64,000 nt of DNA, from the NCBI RefSeq assembly GCF_900112245.1, contig NZ_FOYX01000001.1, positions 1,599,856-1,663,855 on the forward strand, in the 5' to 3' direction. The notes under the pieces were generated by a model. That model did no database searches. It saw only the letters and a program-made list of their open reading frames with translations, and had not been told where the DNA came from. Positions 53,381 to 61,403 of the stretch are shown here, in pieces. Origin of the DNA: Maribacter stanieri. GTDB taxonomy: Bacteria; Bacteroidota; Bacteroidia; Flavobacteriales; Flavobacteriaceae. Position 1 is the stretch's first letter. Each line of letters opens with the position of its first letter. The translations under genes were made by a program, and so were the position numbers.

Positions 53381-55225
53381 ATGGAAGCTGATAAAATGCT
53401 AGATTATATTAAAGATATTTTGGAAAATATGCCAGCTGATTGGTTGAGGTTAACAACTCATCGGTTAGATATTTACAATGAAGAATTGGCTAAAATTCAG
53501 TTTTTAGATCAGTTTGAAATTTTGGCAAATCAAAATAATTCTAGTTCTTCTGCTCTTAGTGAATTGCCTACTGCATACGATTATATTCGTTTAGGTCACC
53601 CATTGTCTTGTGTTTTAGAATGGGCAATTGCTAAACTGAATAATTTAGCGCCAGATCAGGTTATTAGTTTCTTGTCAAAGACAACGCCTATTTTATCTGT
53701 TTTAAGAAAGAATTTATTGAACCATAAAAACACGTTAATTGCTTATACGAACGAACTGCCCAGTTCTTTTGATACTGAAGTGTTAAAGACTGTTTATGGT
53801 TATACGTTTGAACTAAAAAAAGTAGAAAAAGCATCAGACGTATCGGAGTTTGACGGTAGTGTCATTTTTGTGTCACAGCAAGATGAAATTTCCCCTATTA
53901 ATCAAAATTCGAATATTGATTTTTATATACATCTTTATGCTGATTTTGGGAGTGTTCTTTTAGTTAATGGCGAACAGAATAAAGAGTATATTTCAGACAT
54001 ACAGCATGTAAGAAGAAGAGAAACCGTTGCAATGACTCCGAATAATTGTCTTGCTGCTTTAAAGTCTTTAGTAAACCAACCTACTTCAGATACGCAAAAG
54101 AATAATGTGGCCGAGAATAAGACTACGGTATTAGATGCTATTAAAGAGGTTAGTGGTGCCAATACTACGCCACTTGTTGCATCCAGCGGATTATCGGTAC
54201 AGTATGCCATTTTAATGGGGCTAGTGCATAATGCTATAGAAAACCATAAAGGAAAGGCAATTAAAATTGTTGTTCCGCCTAATTGTTATGGAGGTACCAA
54301 TGATCAAGCAAGGCGCGTTGCTGCTTGTAATGATGCTATTGAGATTGTCGATTTACCAGTAGACGGCGATAATGATATGGTACAAAGTATTGGTATCGTT
54401 TTAGATAAATTAGCTAAAGAAGATGCTATCCCTTATATCATTGCTGAAATACCTACAAACCCTAGGGTTGAGGTTCCTGATCTTCAAAAATTAAGAGATG
54501 TTTTAAGTGCTAAACGTAAAACTGCAAGTGGGAGCGAGGCTATAGATTCAGTTTTTATATTGGATCAAACGTTTTGCCCTAATGTTCACTTTTTGGGTGA
54601 AACGGATATTCTTTCATCAGTAAGAACTATTTCATTTGCTAGTGGTTCAAAATTCCCAAGCGGAGGTAAGTGCACAGCAGGTTATTGTGTAGCGAATAAA
54701 AAAGCTGAGGCTTTAATGGATAAAATTGCACTGCACCTTCAACTTTGCGATAATGAAGCTACAGACTTGCAAATGGAAATTTTGGCTAAACAAATGCCAT
54801 CGATGAAACAAAGAATTCATGATGCTTATTTGAACACGCTTGAATTTGTAAACTTTATCAAGGAAACTTTACCAGCCGCTAAGATCAATTTTGTATCAGA
54901 GGAATTGGCAAAAGAAGGTTTTACACCATCTGTTTTTTCTTTAGACCTACCTACAAAAGGAAATACTGCTCAAGAAAGAGAAACATACAAAAGGGAGCTC
55001 AATCATAAATTAATTAATTTAATGATTACGGAGATTCCTAATGAAAGCAAATACTGTGTAAGCTACGGACAGTTAAATGGCTGCTATTGGACGATACCGG
55101 CAACATCTACCCAAGGCACCACGAAAGAAGATGACAAGGATTATATAGCCCGTGTGTCACTTTCTCCAAATATGGATGTGGAACTGCACAAAAAAGTCTT
55201 TTTGAAGTTTGTGGAACTAATGTAA
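53381..55225 (+). CDS. Trans-sulfuration-type PLP enzyme with long N-terminal extension
   Basis: Protein of 614 residues. The C-terminal part (about residues 245-614) is a Cys/Met-metabolism PLP enzyme (cystathionine gamma-lyase/synthase fold): ATPLVASSGLSVQYAILMG-type N-terminus, FILDQTFCPN where the cofactor-binding Asp lies, and the PLP Lys424 in FASGSKFPSGG. The first 240 residues form an extra domain I do not recognise, with a helical start and mixed alpha/beta later. Normal family length is about 380-400. It is convergent (18 bases) with a cystathionine beta-synthase-like gene, so a role as cystathionine lyase in reverse transsulfuration is plausible but unproved. Confidence 0.78.
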   Translation: MEADKMLDYIKDILENMPADWLRLTTHRLDIYNEELAKIQFLDQFEILANQNNSSSSALSELPTAYDYIRLGHPLSCVLEWAIAKLNNLAPDQVISFLSKTTPILSVLRKNLLNHKNTLIAYTNELPSSFDTEVLKTVYGYTFELKKVEKASDVSEFDGSVIFVSQQDEISPINQNSNIDFYIHLYADFGSVLLVNGEQNKEYISDIQHVRRRETVAMTPNNCLAALKSLVNQPTSDTQKNNVAENKTTVLDAIKEVSGANTTPLVASSGLSVQYAILMGLVHNAIENHKGKAIKIVVPPNCYGGTNDQARRVAACNDAIEIVDLPVDGDNDMVQSIGIVLDKLAKEDAIPYIIAEIPTNPRVEVPDLQKLRDVLSAKRKTASGSEAIDSVFILDQTFCPNVHFLGETDILSSVRTISFASGSKFPSGGKCTAGYCVANKKAEALMDKIALHLQLCDNEATDLQMEILAKQMPSMKQRIHDAYLNTLEFVNFIKETLPAAKINFVSEELAKEGFTPSVFSLDLPTKGNTAQERETYKRELNHKLINLMITEIPNESKYCVSYGQLNGCYWTIPATSTQGTTKEDDKDYIARVSLSPNMDVELHKKVFLKFVELM

Positions 55226-55243
55226 TGGCTGCTATAAGAAATA

Positions 55244-56224
55244 CTAGTCTATATAACCTTGTTTACGCATCCAATCATCATTAAACATTTTGCCTATATA
55301 GCGGCTTCCGTGGTCATGGAACAATACCACGACGACATCGTCTTTTGTAAAATGCTCTTTTAGTTGCAATACACCTTTAATTGCAGAGCCTGCCGAATTC
55401 CCTAAGAACATACCTTCTTCTTTGGCTAAACGTTGCGTATACACAGCACCGTCTTTATCGGTTACTTTAGTGAAACCATCAATGATGCTGAAGTCAACAT
55501 TCTTTGGTAAAATATCTTCACCTATACCTTCGGTTACATAAGGGTAAATTTCCTTTTCATCGAAAATGCCCGTTTCATGATATTTTTTAAATACACTACC
55601 ATAGGTATCAACTCCCCAAATTTTAATATTTGGGTTTTGCTCTTTTAAATATTTACCAACGCCAGAAATTGTTCCTCCTGTTCCAACACCAACTACAAAA
55701 TGTGTAATTTTTCCATCGGTTTGCTTCCAAATTTCTGGTCCGGTACTTTCATAATGTGCTTTTGCATTACTGGGGTTATCATATTGGTTTACATACCAGC
55801 TGTTTGGTGTTTCTTTTGCTAATCGTTTAGAAACGGAGTAGTAGGATCTTGGGTCTTCTGGTTCAACGTCCGTAGGGCAAACAACAACTTCAGCACCTAC
55901 CGCTTTTAGAATATCGCACTTCTCTTTTGACTGCTTATCCGCCAGAACAAAAATACATTTATAGCCTTTTACAATGGCAGCCAATGCCAGTCCCATACCT
56001 GTATTTCCAGAAGTTCCTTCAATTATGGTTCCGCCAGGTTGTAGTCTTCCATCTGCCTCAGCATCTTCAATCATCTTCAACGCCATACGGTCCTTTACCG
56101 AGTTACCAGGATTAAAAGTTTCGTATTTGGCTAATACTAAACAAGGTAGTTCTTCCGTAAGTTTATTTATTTTAACTAGAGGAGTATTACCAATTGTTCC
56201 AAGTATATTTTCTGCGTATTCCAT
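55244..56224 (-). CDS. Cystathionine beta-synthase/cysteine synthase family enzyme
   Basis: Fold-type II PLP enzyme of 326 residues. The PLP Lys44 is in FNPGNSVKDR, the phosphate loop in IIEGTSGNTGMGL and GVGTGGTISGVG, all intact. The C-terminal segments YVTEGIGEDILPKNVDF and HDHGSRYIGKMFNDDWM resemble cystathionine beta-synthase more than O-acetylserine sulfhydrylase. The CBS regulatory domains of the eukaryotic enzyme are absent. Together with the convergent trans-sulfuration enzyme gene it suggests a homocysteine-to-cysteine route (inference); plain cysteine synthase activity cannot be excluded. Confidence 0.85.
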   Translation of the reverse strand: MEYAENILGTIGNTPLVKINKLTEELPCLVLAKYETFNPGNSVKDRMALKMIEDAEADGRLQPGGTIIEGTSGNTGMGLALAAIVKGYKCIFVLADKQSKEKCDILKAVGAEVVVCPTDVEPEDPRSYYSVSKRLAKETPNSWYVNQYDNPSNAKAHYESTGPEIWKQTDGKITHFVVGVGTGGTISGVGKYLKEQNPNIKIWGVDTYGSVFKKYHETGIFDEKEIYPYVTEGIGEDILPKNVDFSIIDGFTKVTDKDGAVYTQRLAKEEGMFLGNSAGSAIKGVLQLKEHFTKDDVVVVLFHDHGSRYIGKMFNDDWMRKQGYID

Positions 56225-56292
56225 AGCTGCTTTTAATGAGGGTCAAAAATATAAAACAAGATTGACTCAATACCAATATTGTTGCATATACA

Positions 56293-56514
56293 TCAATAAT
56301 TGTTGCGCTTTATGTCAATAAAACTAAGATTAAGTGTGGTTAGGAGAGAAGTTGTACTTATATATTTTCTGTTACCACCGCCCAGTTCTAAAACGACATC
56401 AAAATTATATTTACTTAAAGTTTCTATAGTAGCCTTTTTGTCTAAATCTCTTGTGTGGTTTTAGTTTGTGTCATATTGTTCTGCCTAACTATTATATGCT
56501 TTTTCTATGCTCAT
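56293..56514 (-). pseudogene. Decayed start of a SAM-dependent methyltransferase gene
   Basis: One minus-strand frame from ATG 56514 reads MSIEKAYNS, stop (TAG), AEQYDTN, stop (TAA), then NHTRDLDKKATIETLSKYNF and DVVLELGGGN before ending at TGA 56295-56293. This is recognisable as the N-terminus of a class I methyltransferase family (AYNSWAEQYD..., LELGCGTGKNT). The first stop replaces the expected Trp codon (TGG to TAG), and motif I has lost its GCGTG pattern. Only the first third or less of a gene of roughly 240 codons remains. It fills most of the 386-base gap between the cystathionine synthase-like and SMR genes. Confidence 0.65.
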
Positions 56515-56610
56515 GTTTTAGATTTCCCTATCAATGTAAATAGTCTTCTAAAACTTTAGTTACATTATTTAAAACTTAATTTAACGAATAAGGCTTAAAA
56601 AGTAAAGTAC

Positions 56611-56937
56611 TTAGTGTGATACTACTTTTAATCCAACTATAGAGATAATTAACGTGGTCATAAAAAATAGACGCATAAATGTAGCCGGTTCTTTAAAAAT
56701 GAATATCCCCACTAAAACTGTGCCCACAGCTCCAATGCCAGTCCAAACTGCATAAGCGGTACCAATGGGTAGTTCTTGTGTCACTTTTATAAGTAGAAGC
56801 ATACTAATCACCAAACAGGTTAAGAAACCCAAGTACCAATAGGTGGCTTCACTTCCTGTTGCTTCTTTGGCTTTTCCAAGACAAGCTGCAAACCCTACTT
56901 CAAAAAGTCCGGCAAGTACTAGTAATATCCAATTCAT
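56611..56937 (-). CDS. SMR family small multidrug/guanidinium exporter
   Basis: Four-helix membrane protein of 108 residues that works as an antiparallel dimer exchanging cations for protons. The essential Glu14 of helix 1 is present in LAGLFEVGFAACLGKAKE, and helix 3 begins with PIGTAYAVWTGIGAVGTVL, the usual signature. The helix 1 pattern resembles SugE/Gdx guanidinium exporters as much as EmrE, so substrate (guanidinium or quaternary ammonium) is open. No guanidine riboswitch is recognisable upstream. It is the last gene of a minus-strand run starting with the DJ-1-like lipoprotein and is 34 bases from the ACT gene. Confidence 0.9.
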   Translation of the reverse strand: MNWILLVLAGLFEVGFAACLGKAKEATGSEATYWYLGFLTCLVISMLLLIKVTQELPIGTAYAVWTGIGAVGTVLVGIFIFKEPATFMRLFFMTTLIISIVGLKVVSH

Positions 56938-56971
56938 TTTTAATTTTTATGTGTTATCTGTATTGACCGGT

Positions 56972-57364
56972 TTATTTAGAAAATTCATTCAAAATAGCCA
57001 TCGCCTTTTCTGTGTCTTTTTTATCTACAAAAATATGGTCGTGATAATATGCTGCAACGACATTGCAACTAATTCTATTTTCAGAAAGCGCTTTTGAAAA
57101 TGCGGCTGTTAAACCAACTGCTTCTAATGAAGAATGTACAGTAAGTGTAATCCAAGAAGCAATAAAAGAATAGTCTAAATCCAGTTTGTCCGCCACTGCC
57201 TTTTCTGCAATAATGGTGATACTTTCTTCTTCTTTAAAAGACATTATTATTTGGCTCAGGTTTATTTGCTCCAAATTTTCTGTTTTACAAAATACAAATT
57301 CGCCTACATTATGCTTAGGTTTCATTGATTTTAAAAGGGTATCTAAGTTCTTTTCTCCACTCAT
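56972..57364 (-). CDS. ACT-domain protein (DUF2241/CASTOR-like)
   Basis: Soluble 130-residue protein with tandem ACT-like modules: the first, residues 15-60 (GEFVFCKTENL, then VADK), and the second, residues 65-128 (SWITLTVHSSLEAVGLTAAF, SCNVVAAYYHDHIFV). The pattern is that of small amino-acid-sensing proteins of the DUF2241/ACT_7 group. Its start codon directly abuts the stop of the DJ-1-like gene (no spacer), so they are translated from one message. A ligand and partner are unknown. The context with an SMR exporter does not clarify its role. Confidence 0.82.
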   Translation of the reverse strand: MSGEKNLDTLLKSMKPKHNVGEFVFCKTENLEQINLSQIIMSFKEEESITIIAEKAVADKLDLDYSFIASWITLTVHSSLEAVGLTAAFSKALSENRISCNVVAAYYHDHIFVDKKDTEKAMAILNEFSK

Positions 57365-58174
57365 TTATTTTGTGTCTTTACTTATTTTCTGTAGCTCGTT
57401 TAAAGTTGCTTGTCCAACACTTTTGGCTGACTGTGGGTTTTGACCCGTCACCAATCTTTGGTCAGCAACAACATGATCGGTAAATGGTTCTGATTTTTCA
57501 AAAATAGCACCACGCTCAATTAATTGGTCTTCAAGTAAAAATGGAACGACATTCTCTAAATTAACCCTGATCTCTTCTTCGTTCGTAAACGAATTTACTT
57601 TTTTACCATCTACAAGATACGACCCATCATTTAATTTAATATTCACGAGTCCGGCAGGACCGTGGCAAACGGCGCTTACAACACCATTGTTTTCATATAT
57701 CTGTTGTGCAATTGCTGCTATTTCAGAATTGTCTGCAAAATCCCACATGGCTCCATGACCACCAGCATAGTGTATTGCAACATAATCATCGGGATTTACT
57801 TCGCTAGGTTTTTTAGTGTTTTCAATTTTGTTGCGATACAAATCATTATCCCAAAATTTCTTGTTGATAGCATCTTTCATGTCAAAAGCATCTACTGGCG
57901 CTTTTCCACCTTGTGGACTTACAAAATCTATTTCATAACCGGCAGAATGTAACACATCCCAAGGATGAGAAACCTCTCCTAGATAATAACCGGTTTTCTC
58001 TCCGGTATTTCCTTTTTCATCATGACTGGTAACTACAAATAATATCTTTTTTAATTCATGTGCTTTTGCATCTGCAGCTGAGTTACCTGATTTGCTTTTA
58101 TTTTTACAGCCCGATAGAAGTACAGCAGATAGGAATAAAAACAGAAATGATTTAATTTTAATGCTATTTGACAT
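57365..58174 (-). CDS. DJ-1/PfpI (Hsp31-like) lipoprotein
   Basis: Protein of 269 residues in the glutamine-amidotransferase-like DJ-1/PfpI superfamily. A lipobox (LLSGC, Cys23) marks it as a lipoprotein, unusual because most Hsp31-like glyoxalases or chaperones are cytosolic. The nucleophile Cys lies in VSAVCHGPAGL, the following His in the same motif, and YAGGHGAMWDF supplies the usual glycine-rich strand. Family members act as glyoxalases, deglycases or chaperones; which applies is unknown. It leads the run DJ-1-like, ACT, SMR and is 145 bases downstream of the Crp/Fnr gene. Confidence 0.88.
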   Translation of the reverse strand: MSNSIKIKSFLFLFLSAVLLSGCKNKSKSGNSAADAKAHELKKILFVVTSHDEKGNTGEKTGYYLGEVSHPWDVLHSAGYEIDFVSPQGGKAPVDAFDMKDAINKKFWDNDLYRNKIENTKKPSEVNPDDYVAIHYAGGHGAMWDFADNSEIAAIAQQIYENNGVVSAVCHGPAGLVNIKLNDGSYLVDGKKVNSFTNEEEIRVNLENVVPFLLEDQLIERGAIFEKSEPFTDHVVADQRLVTGQNPQSAKSVGQATLNELQKISKDTK

Positions 58175-58319
58175 ATCTAAATTTATTTTAAAATAAGTTT
58201 TAGATTATTCCCGATTCTAAGAAGGTTAAAACAGTTTTTCTGTTATCAGGGAATAATATTATATGGCAAAATTCATAAACATTGAGCAGAAATTATTTAA
58301 CAAATGATAAATAAGTAAT

Positions 58320-58883
58320 TTATTTTATGCTTGCTCTAATTCTGCTTAAACTAACTTGGGTAATGCCTAAATAAGATGCAATGTGCGTTAGTTGTACCCG
58401 CTGTATAATGCTCGGGTAATTTTCAAGAAGTGCTAAATACCTTTGGGTTGCGGTATTAAACTGTAAAGAAATAAGACGCTCTTCAGATTTAATAAGCTCG
58501 AATTCTGAAAATTTACGTCCCCAATTTGCAATGTGTATGTCTTCTAAAAATAACTGTTGAAGTTTTTCTGTTTTTAGTTCATAAAGTTCGCAATCTTCCA
58601 ATAACTCCACATCTTCATATCCTTTTTTATTGTTGACATAATTTTGCATGGAAACTATAGGATCACCTTCTTTACCGAACCAAAAAGTGATTTCATTTTC
58701 ATCTGAATAGGCGTATGCCCTTGCAATTCCTTTTTTGATGAAATAAATGCTTTTTTCAATTTTATTTGCTCTGAATAGAATATGCCCTTTTGGAAACTTA
58801 GTTTCAACTATTGACTTCTTTATCAAGTTTTTTGATGCCGAGGCTAATGGATAAATAGTATCTATAATTTGGTCTAGTTCCAT
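58320..58883 (-). CDS. Crp/Fnr family transcriptional regulator
   Basis: Regulator of 187 residues with a cyclic-nucleotide-binding-like beta roll (residues about 20-110: FPKGHILFRANKIEKSIYFI, AYSDENEITFWFG) and a short C-terminal helix-turn-helix (QLTHIASYLGITQVSLSRIRA). The residues that bind cAMP in Crp are not conserved, as in most Bacteroidota members, so the ligand is unknown. I start at ATG 58883; the frame extends to a TTG at 58919, giving 12 more residues. Upstream, 100 bases away, is a perfect 14-base palindrome that may be its site. It is likely to control the DJ-1-like gene run (inference). Confidence 0.9.
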   Translation of the reverse strand: MELDQIIDTIYPLASASKNLIKKSIVETKFPKGHILFRANKIEKSIYFIKKGIARAYAYSDENEITFWFGKEGDPIVSMQNYVNNKKGYEDVELLEDCELYELKTEKLQQLFLEDIHIANWGRKFSEFELIKSEERLISLQFNTATQRYLALLENYPSIIQRVQLTHIASYLGITQVSLSRIRASIK

Positions 58884-59197
58884 GTAATTGGGGGCTAACA
58901 ATTTTTTTATTTGAATCAAAGTAGGTTTAAAATCTTTCGGGATTATTTTAGATAAATAACACTGGTGTCTTTTGTATCTAAAAAGGGATATCCCTTATAT
59001 CTTAAATACGTTGTTGAACCTATCGTAATTCTAGACTTTATAAATTCTTTAATTCTTTAATTTTAAAATTTGATATTGTAAATATATCCAATTCAGTATC
59101 ATGTTTTCTAAAATGGGAACCTATGATTTCTTGTTTACAAGAGAAACCGTAATAGCTGTTGTGGTGTGTGTATAATGGACTTAATTATGGAGTAATC
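58884..59197. other. Intergenic stretch with a palindrome, no gene seen
   Basis: The 314 bases between the Crp/Fnr gene and the next minus-strand gene hold the perfect palindrome AAGGGATATCCCTT at 58983-58996. Apart from this and AT-rich DNA I see no coding frame, RNA gene or terminator. Confidence 0.5.
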
Positions 59198-59641
59198 TTA
59201 CTTACTTGGTCTGGAGACCTTTTTTCTCACTTTTACAATGCCCTTTTTTAATCTTGGACTTCTTGAGATAATTACAGAAAATCCCATGGATGATAATAGG
59301 GCTATAAAAGCCAATGCGCCAAGTGCACCACCATAGCCTTCAAAAAAATGAGCTTTGTTCACGTAGATAATACCAAATAAGCTAGCTGCAACCGCCAATC
59401 TAATATAGTTGCCCCTTGATAGTGGAGATACCATACCTATGAATGTGGCACCAATAAATACTAAAGGAATATTCTTCGATAGGTACGCGCCAAAAAGTTC
59501 TGGGAAACAATAGAAAAATAGACCTACAACAAGGGATAGTAGAGCAGAGGATCTTACTGGTCCTTGTTTTAATCGTTCACTGATGAAGAATGTAAGCCAA
59601 GCGGCTAATACTCCGGTTAAAATAAATATGAGATAGTTCAT
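59198..59641 (-). CDS. Small integral membrane protein, paralogous to the gene overlapping it
   Basis: I do not recognise this 147-residue protein. About five hydrophobic helices span almost the whole length, with a basic tail (SPRLKKGIVKVRKKVSRPSK). The stretch GATFIGMVS, then GGALGALAF, aligns with GVFVGMSS and GGKLGTVAF of its upstream neighbour at similar spacing. The start ATG overlaps the neighbour's stop by 4 bases, indicating coupled translation. A two-subunit membrane complex, perhaps a transporter, is a natural guess from the paralogy and coupling. No known family is claimed. Confidence 0.75.
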   Translation of the reverse strand: MNYLIFILTGVLAAWLTFFISERLKQGPVRSSALLSLVVGLFFYCFPELFGAYLSKNIPLVFIGATFIGMVSPLSRGNYIRLAVAASLFGIIYVNKAHFFEGYGGALGALAFIALLSSMGFSVIISRSPRLKKGIVKVRKKVSRPSK

Positions 59642-60201
59642 GTGGCTAATCCGTATATTAATGAAACAATAATAACCCCACCAAAGGCTACGGTACCCAG
59701 CTTACCGCCAACGCCTAAAAATAAGTTTTTTGATAACAGAAGAAATACGCCTGCCACCAAACCTGCCGTAGTTACAAAACCAATTGACGGTACAATCTCA
59801 GAGCTAGACATGCCCACAAAAACTCCGCAATATATAGCTGCTGGTAACTTCGCCAAATAGCTTGAATCTTTGTTGATTTCAGGTATAAACGAGGCCATGG
59901 TACCGGTAATACCAGCGGAAAGTACACTCCCTAATCCTCCATAAATATTTAATAGGTAGCAAATTACGGCACCAACGGGAACCCAAATGATGACACTTAT
60001 TTTTTCATATTCATATTTTGGGTGATGTAGGTCTATGTAGCGGTATCCAAAAAAGAGGGTCAATATTAAAAGAAGCATGGAAAGTATAGCTACAAAACTG
60101 CCGGTTTCATATTCCTCTTTTACAATGGTAGTCAAAAACGCTATTTGAATCAGTAATACAGTCAGCACCATAAAAACTCTTATGGCTTTATGTTTCCTCA
60201 T
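59638..60201 (-). CDS. Small integral membrane protein, first of a paralogous pair
   Basis: Unrecognised 187-residue protein with about six hydrophobic helices; a small hydrophilic segment (YIDLHHPKYEYEKIS) lies near residues 55-70 and TMASFIPEINKDSSYLAKLP in the middle. The C-terminal 60 residues align with the downstream gene's product (GxFxGMxS, then GGxLGxxAF). The two genes overlap by ATGA. The order of subunits and N-terminal extra helices suggest an unequal pair, as in two-component membrane transporters. Function unknown. No regulator or enzyme is adjacent that would hint at a substrate. Confidence 0.75.
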   Translation of the reverse strand: MRKHKAIRVFMVLTVLLIQIAFLTTIVKEEYETGSFVAILSMLLLILTLFFGYRYIDLHHPKYEYEKISVIIWVPVGAVICYLLNIYGGLGSVLSAGITGTMASFIPEINKDSSYLAKLPAAIYCGVFVGMSSSEIVPSIGFVTTAGLVAGVFLLLSKNLFLGVGGKLGTVAFGGVIIVSLIYGLAT

Positions 60202-60616
60202 CGAAAAAATATGTTTGCAAATTGTGCCGTATCTGTTTTGATAAAGGCTCCTTTTTAGGTTAAACTTCCTTGTAAGTAATTGAGGGTACTAAATTAAGAA
60301 TTACCACTCAATTGGTAAACTTAAAACAGGTCTTATATCTGTAATTTATTTTAGTTCATACTAATGAAATCGATACATTTCAGGAATTTGGAAGTGTCAA
60401 TTTATATTTGTTGTAACCAAAATTAAATAATGCTTGAACCATCAAATTTAGAATAATCGGAATCCAAATGAAGTTAATATTATAAGCATTCCGGTTTCTC
60501 CAGTTGGCTTAATGATCAATCCAAAAAGTATAAAAGGAAGAACATTAATGAAAACAGCCAATAATACATTCTAAGAGGAGTAAAGTATTAAAAAATCTAT
60601 TAATATGAACCTATCA
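60202..60616. other. Intergenic stretch holding a possible decayed membrane-protein gene
   Basis: In these 415 bases I find no intact gene. On the minus strand 60448-60570 reads a hydrophobic segment VLLAVFINVLPFILFGLIIK, then PTGETGMLIILTSFG, with no start codon; in another frame 60380-60513 reads WIPIILNLMVQALFNFGYNK before a stop. Together they look like the end of a small membrane protein broken by a frameshift. Rest of the stretch shows nothing. Confidence 0.4.
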
Positions 60617-61378
60617 TTATTGCTTTTTCTTACCTTTAGCAGCCCAATAGATTCCACCGAATAGATGGTCTAAATACATTTTATTTTTAAAAGCCTCTGG
60701 TTTATGACCCAGCGTTGTATAGAATGAACGGCCTCCGTCGTATATTTGATACCAAGCTATAGGGTGGTTATTGCCCATACCTTCAAGCGGTATTTGGTTA
60801 TACCCTTTTTGGTAATCATAGGTGCTTTCATCTACGGAAAGCAGTACTGTTATGTCATCGGACTTTAAGGATTTGAAATTATACCATTCCTCACTCCACA
60901 GCCACTTTTCCGGTAGGTGTAAGTTTGATGGAAAATTAGAATCATGATTGGTAAGCACAGCTGCCTGAAATTGGGGATGGTCTTTAAAAACTCCACCAAT
61001 AAGATCATCAAACCAAGTATTTCTAATCTCACTATCAGAAGTGGAATGGACTCCCACAAAGCCTTTACCATTATTTAGATGGGCTTTTAGAACTTCAATC
61101 TGTTCATTGGTTAAATTGTCTGCATTGGCATTTAAAAATACAACTACATCGTAAGACGGTAATTTTTTGGCGAGATCTTCCGGACTTTGCGTCCAATCAA
61201 ACTTAAACTGCTGTTCTGCCGCCATTTTATGGAAAGCATCTACCGCACTAGGTATGCACTCATAATGCCAAGTATCCTGTACCGTGAATAACAACACCTT
61301 AAATTGATCTTGGGCAAAAGCCATAGTATTGAAAGTTAAAATGATAAAACATAATAATTGTAAAATTCTGGTTTTCAT
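60617..61378 (-). CDS. Secreted ThuA-domain protein
   Basis: Exported protein of 253 residues; signal peptide ends MAFAQ. The whole mature part is a ThuA (trehalose-utilisation-like, glutamine-amidotransferase fold) domain: FKVLLFTVQDTWHYECIPSAV, DVVVFLNANADNLTNEQ, GKGFVGVHSTSDSE and GGRSFYTTLGHKPEAF. Secreted ThuA proteins in Bacteroidota are usually linked with sugar or polysaccharide use, though the chemistry is not established. It follows the two-domain TIM-barrel gene by 25 bases on the same strand, so both are one unit; ThuA and sugar isomerase/epimerase genes commonly occur together. Confidence 0.9.
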   Translation of the reverse strand: MKTRILQLLCFIILTFNTMAFAQDQFKVLLFTVQDTWHYECIPSAVDAFHKMAAEQQFKFDWTQSPEDLAKKLPSYDVVVFLNANADNLTNEQIEVLKAHLNNGKGFVGVHSTSDSEIRNTWFDDLIGGVFKDHPQFQAAVLTNHDSNFPSNLHLPEKWLWSEEWYNFKSLKSDDITVLLSVDESTYDYQKGYNQIPLEGMGNNHPIAWYQIYDGGRSFYTTLGHKPEAFKNKMYLDHLFGGIYWAAKGKKKQ

Positions 61379-61403
61379 AAAGTCAGGTGTTGCAAGTGAT
61401 TTG

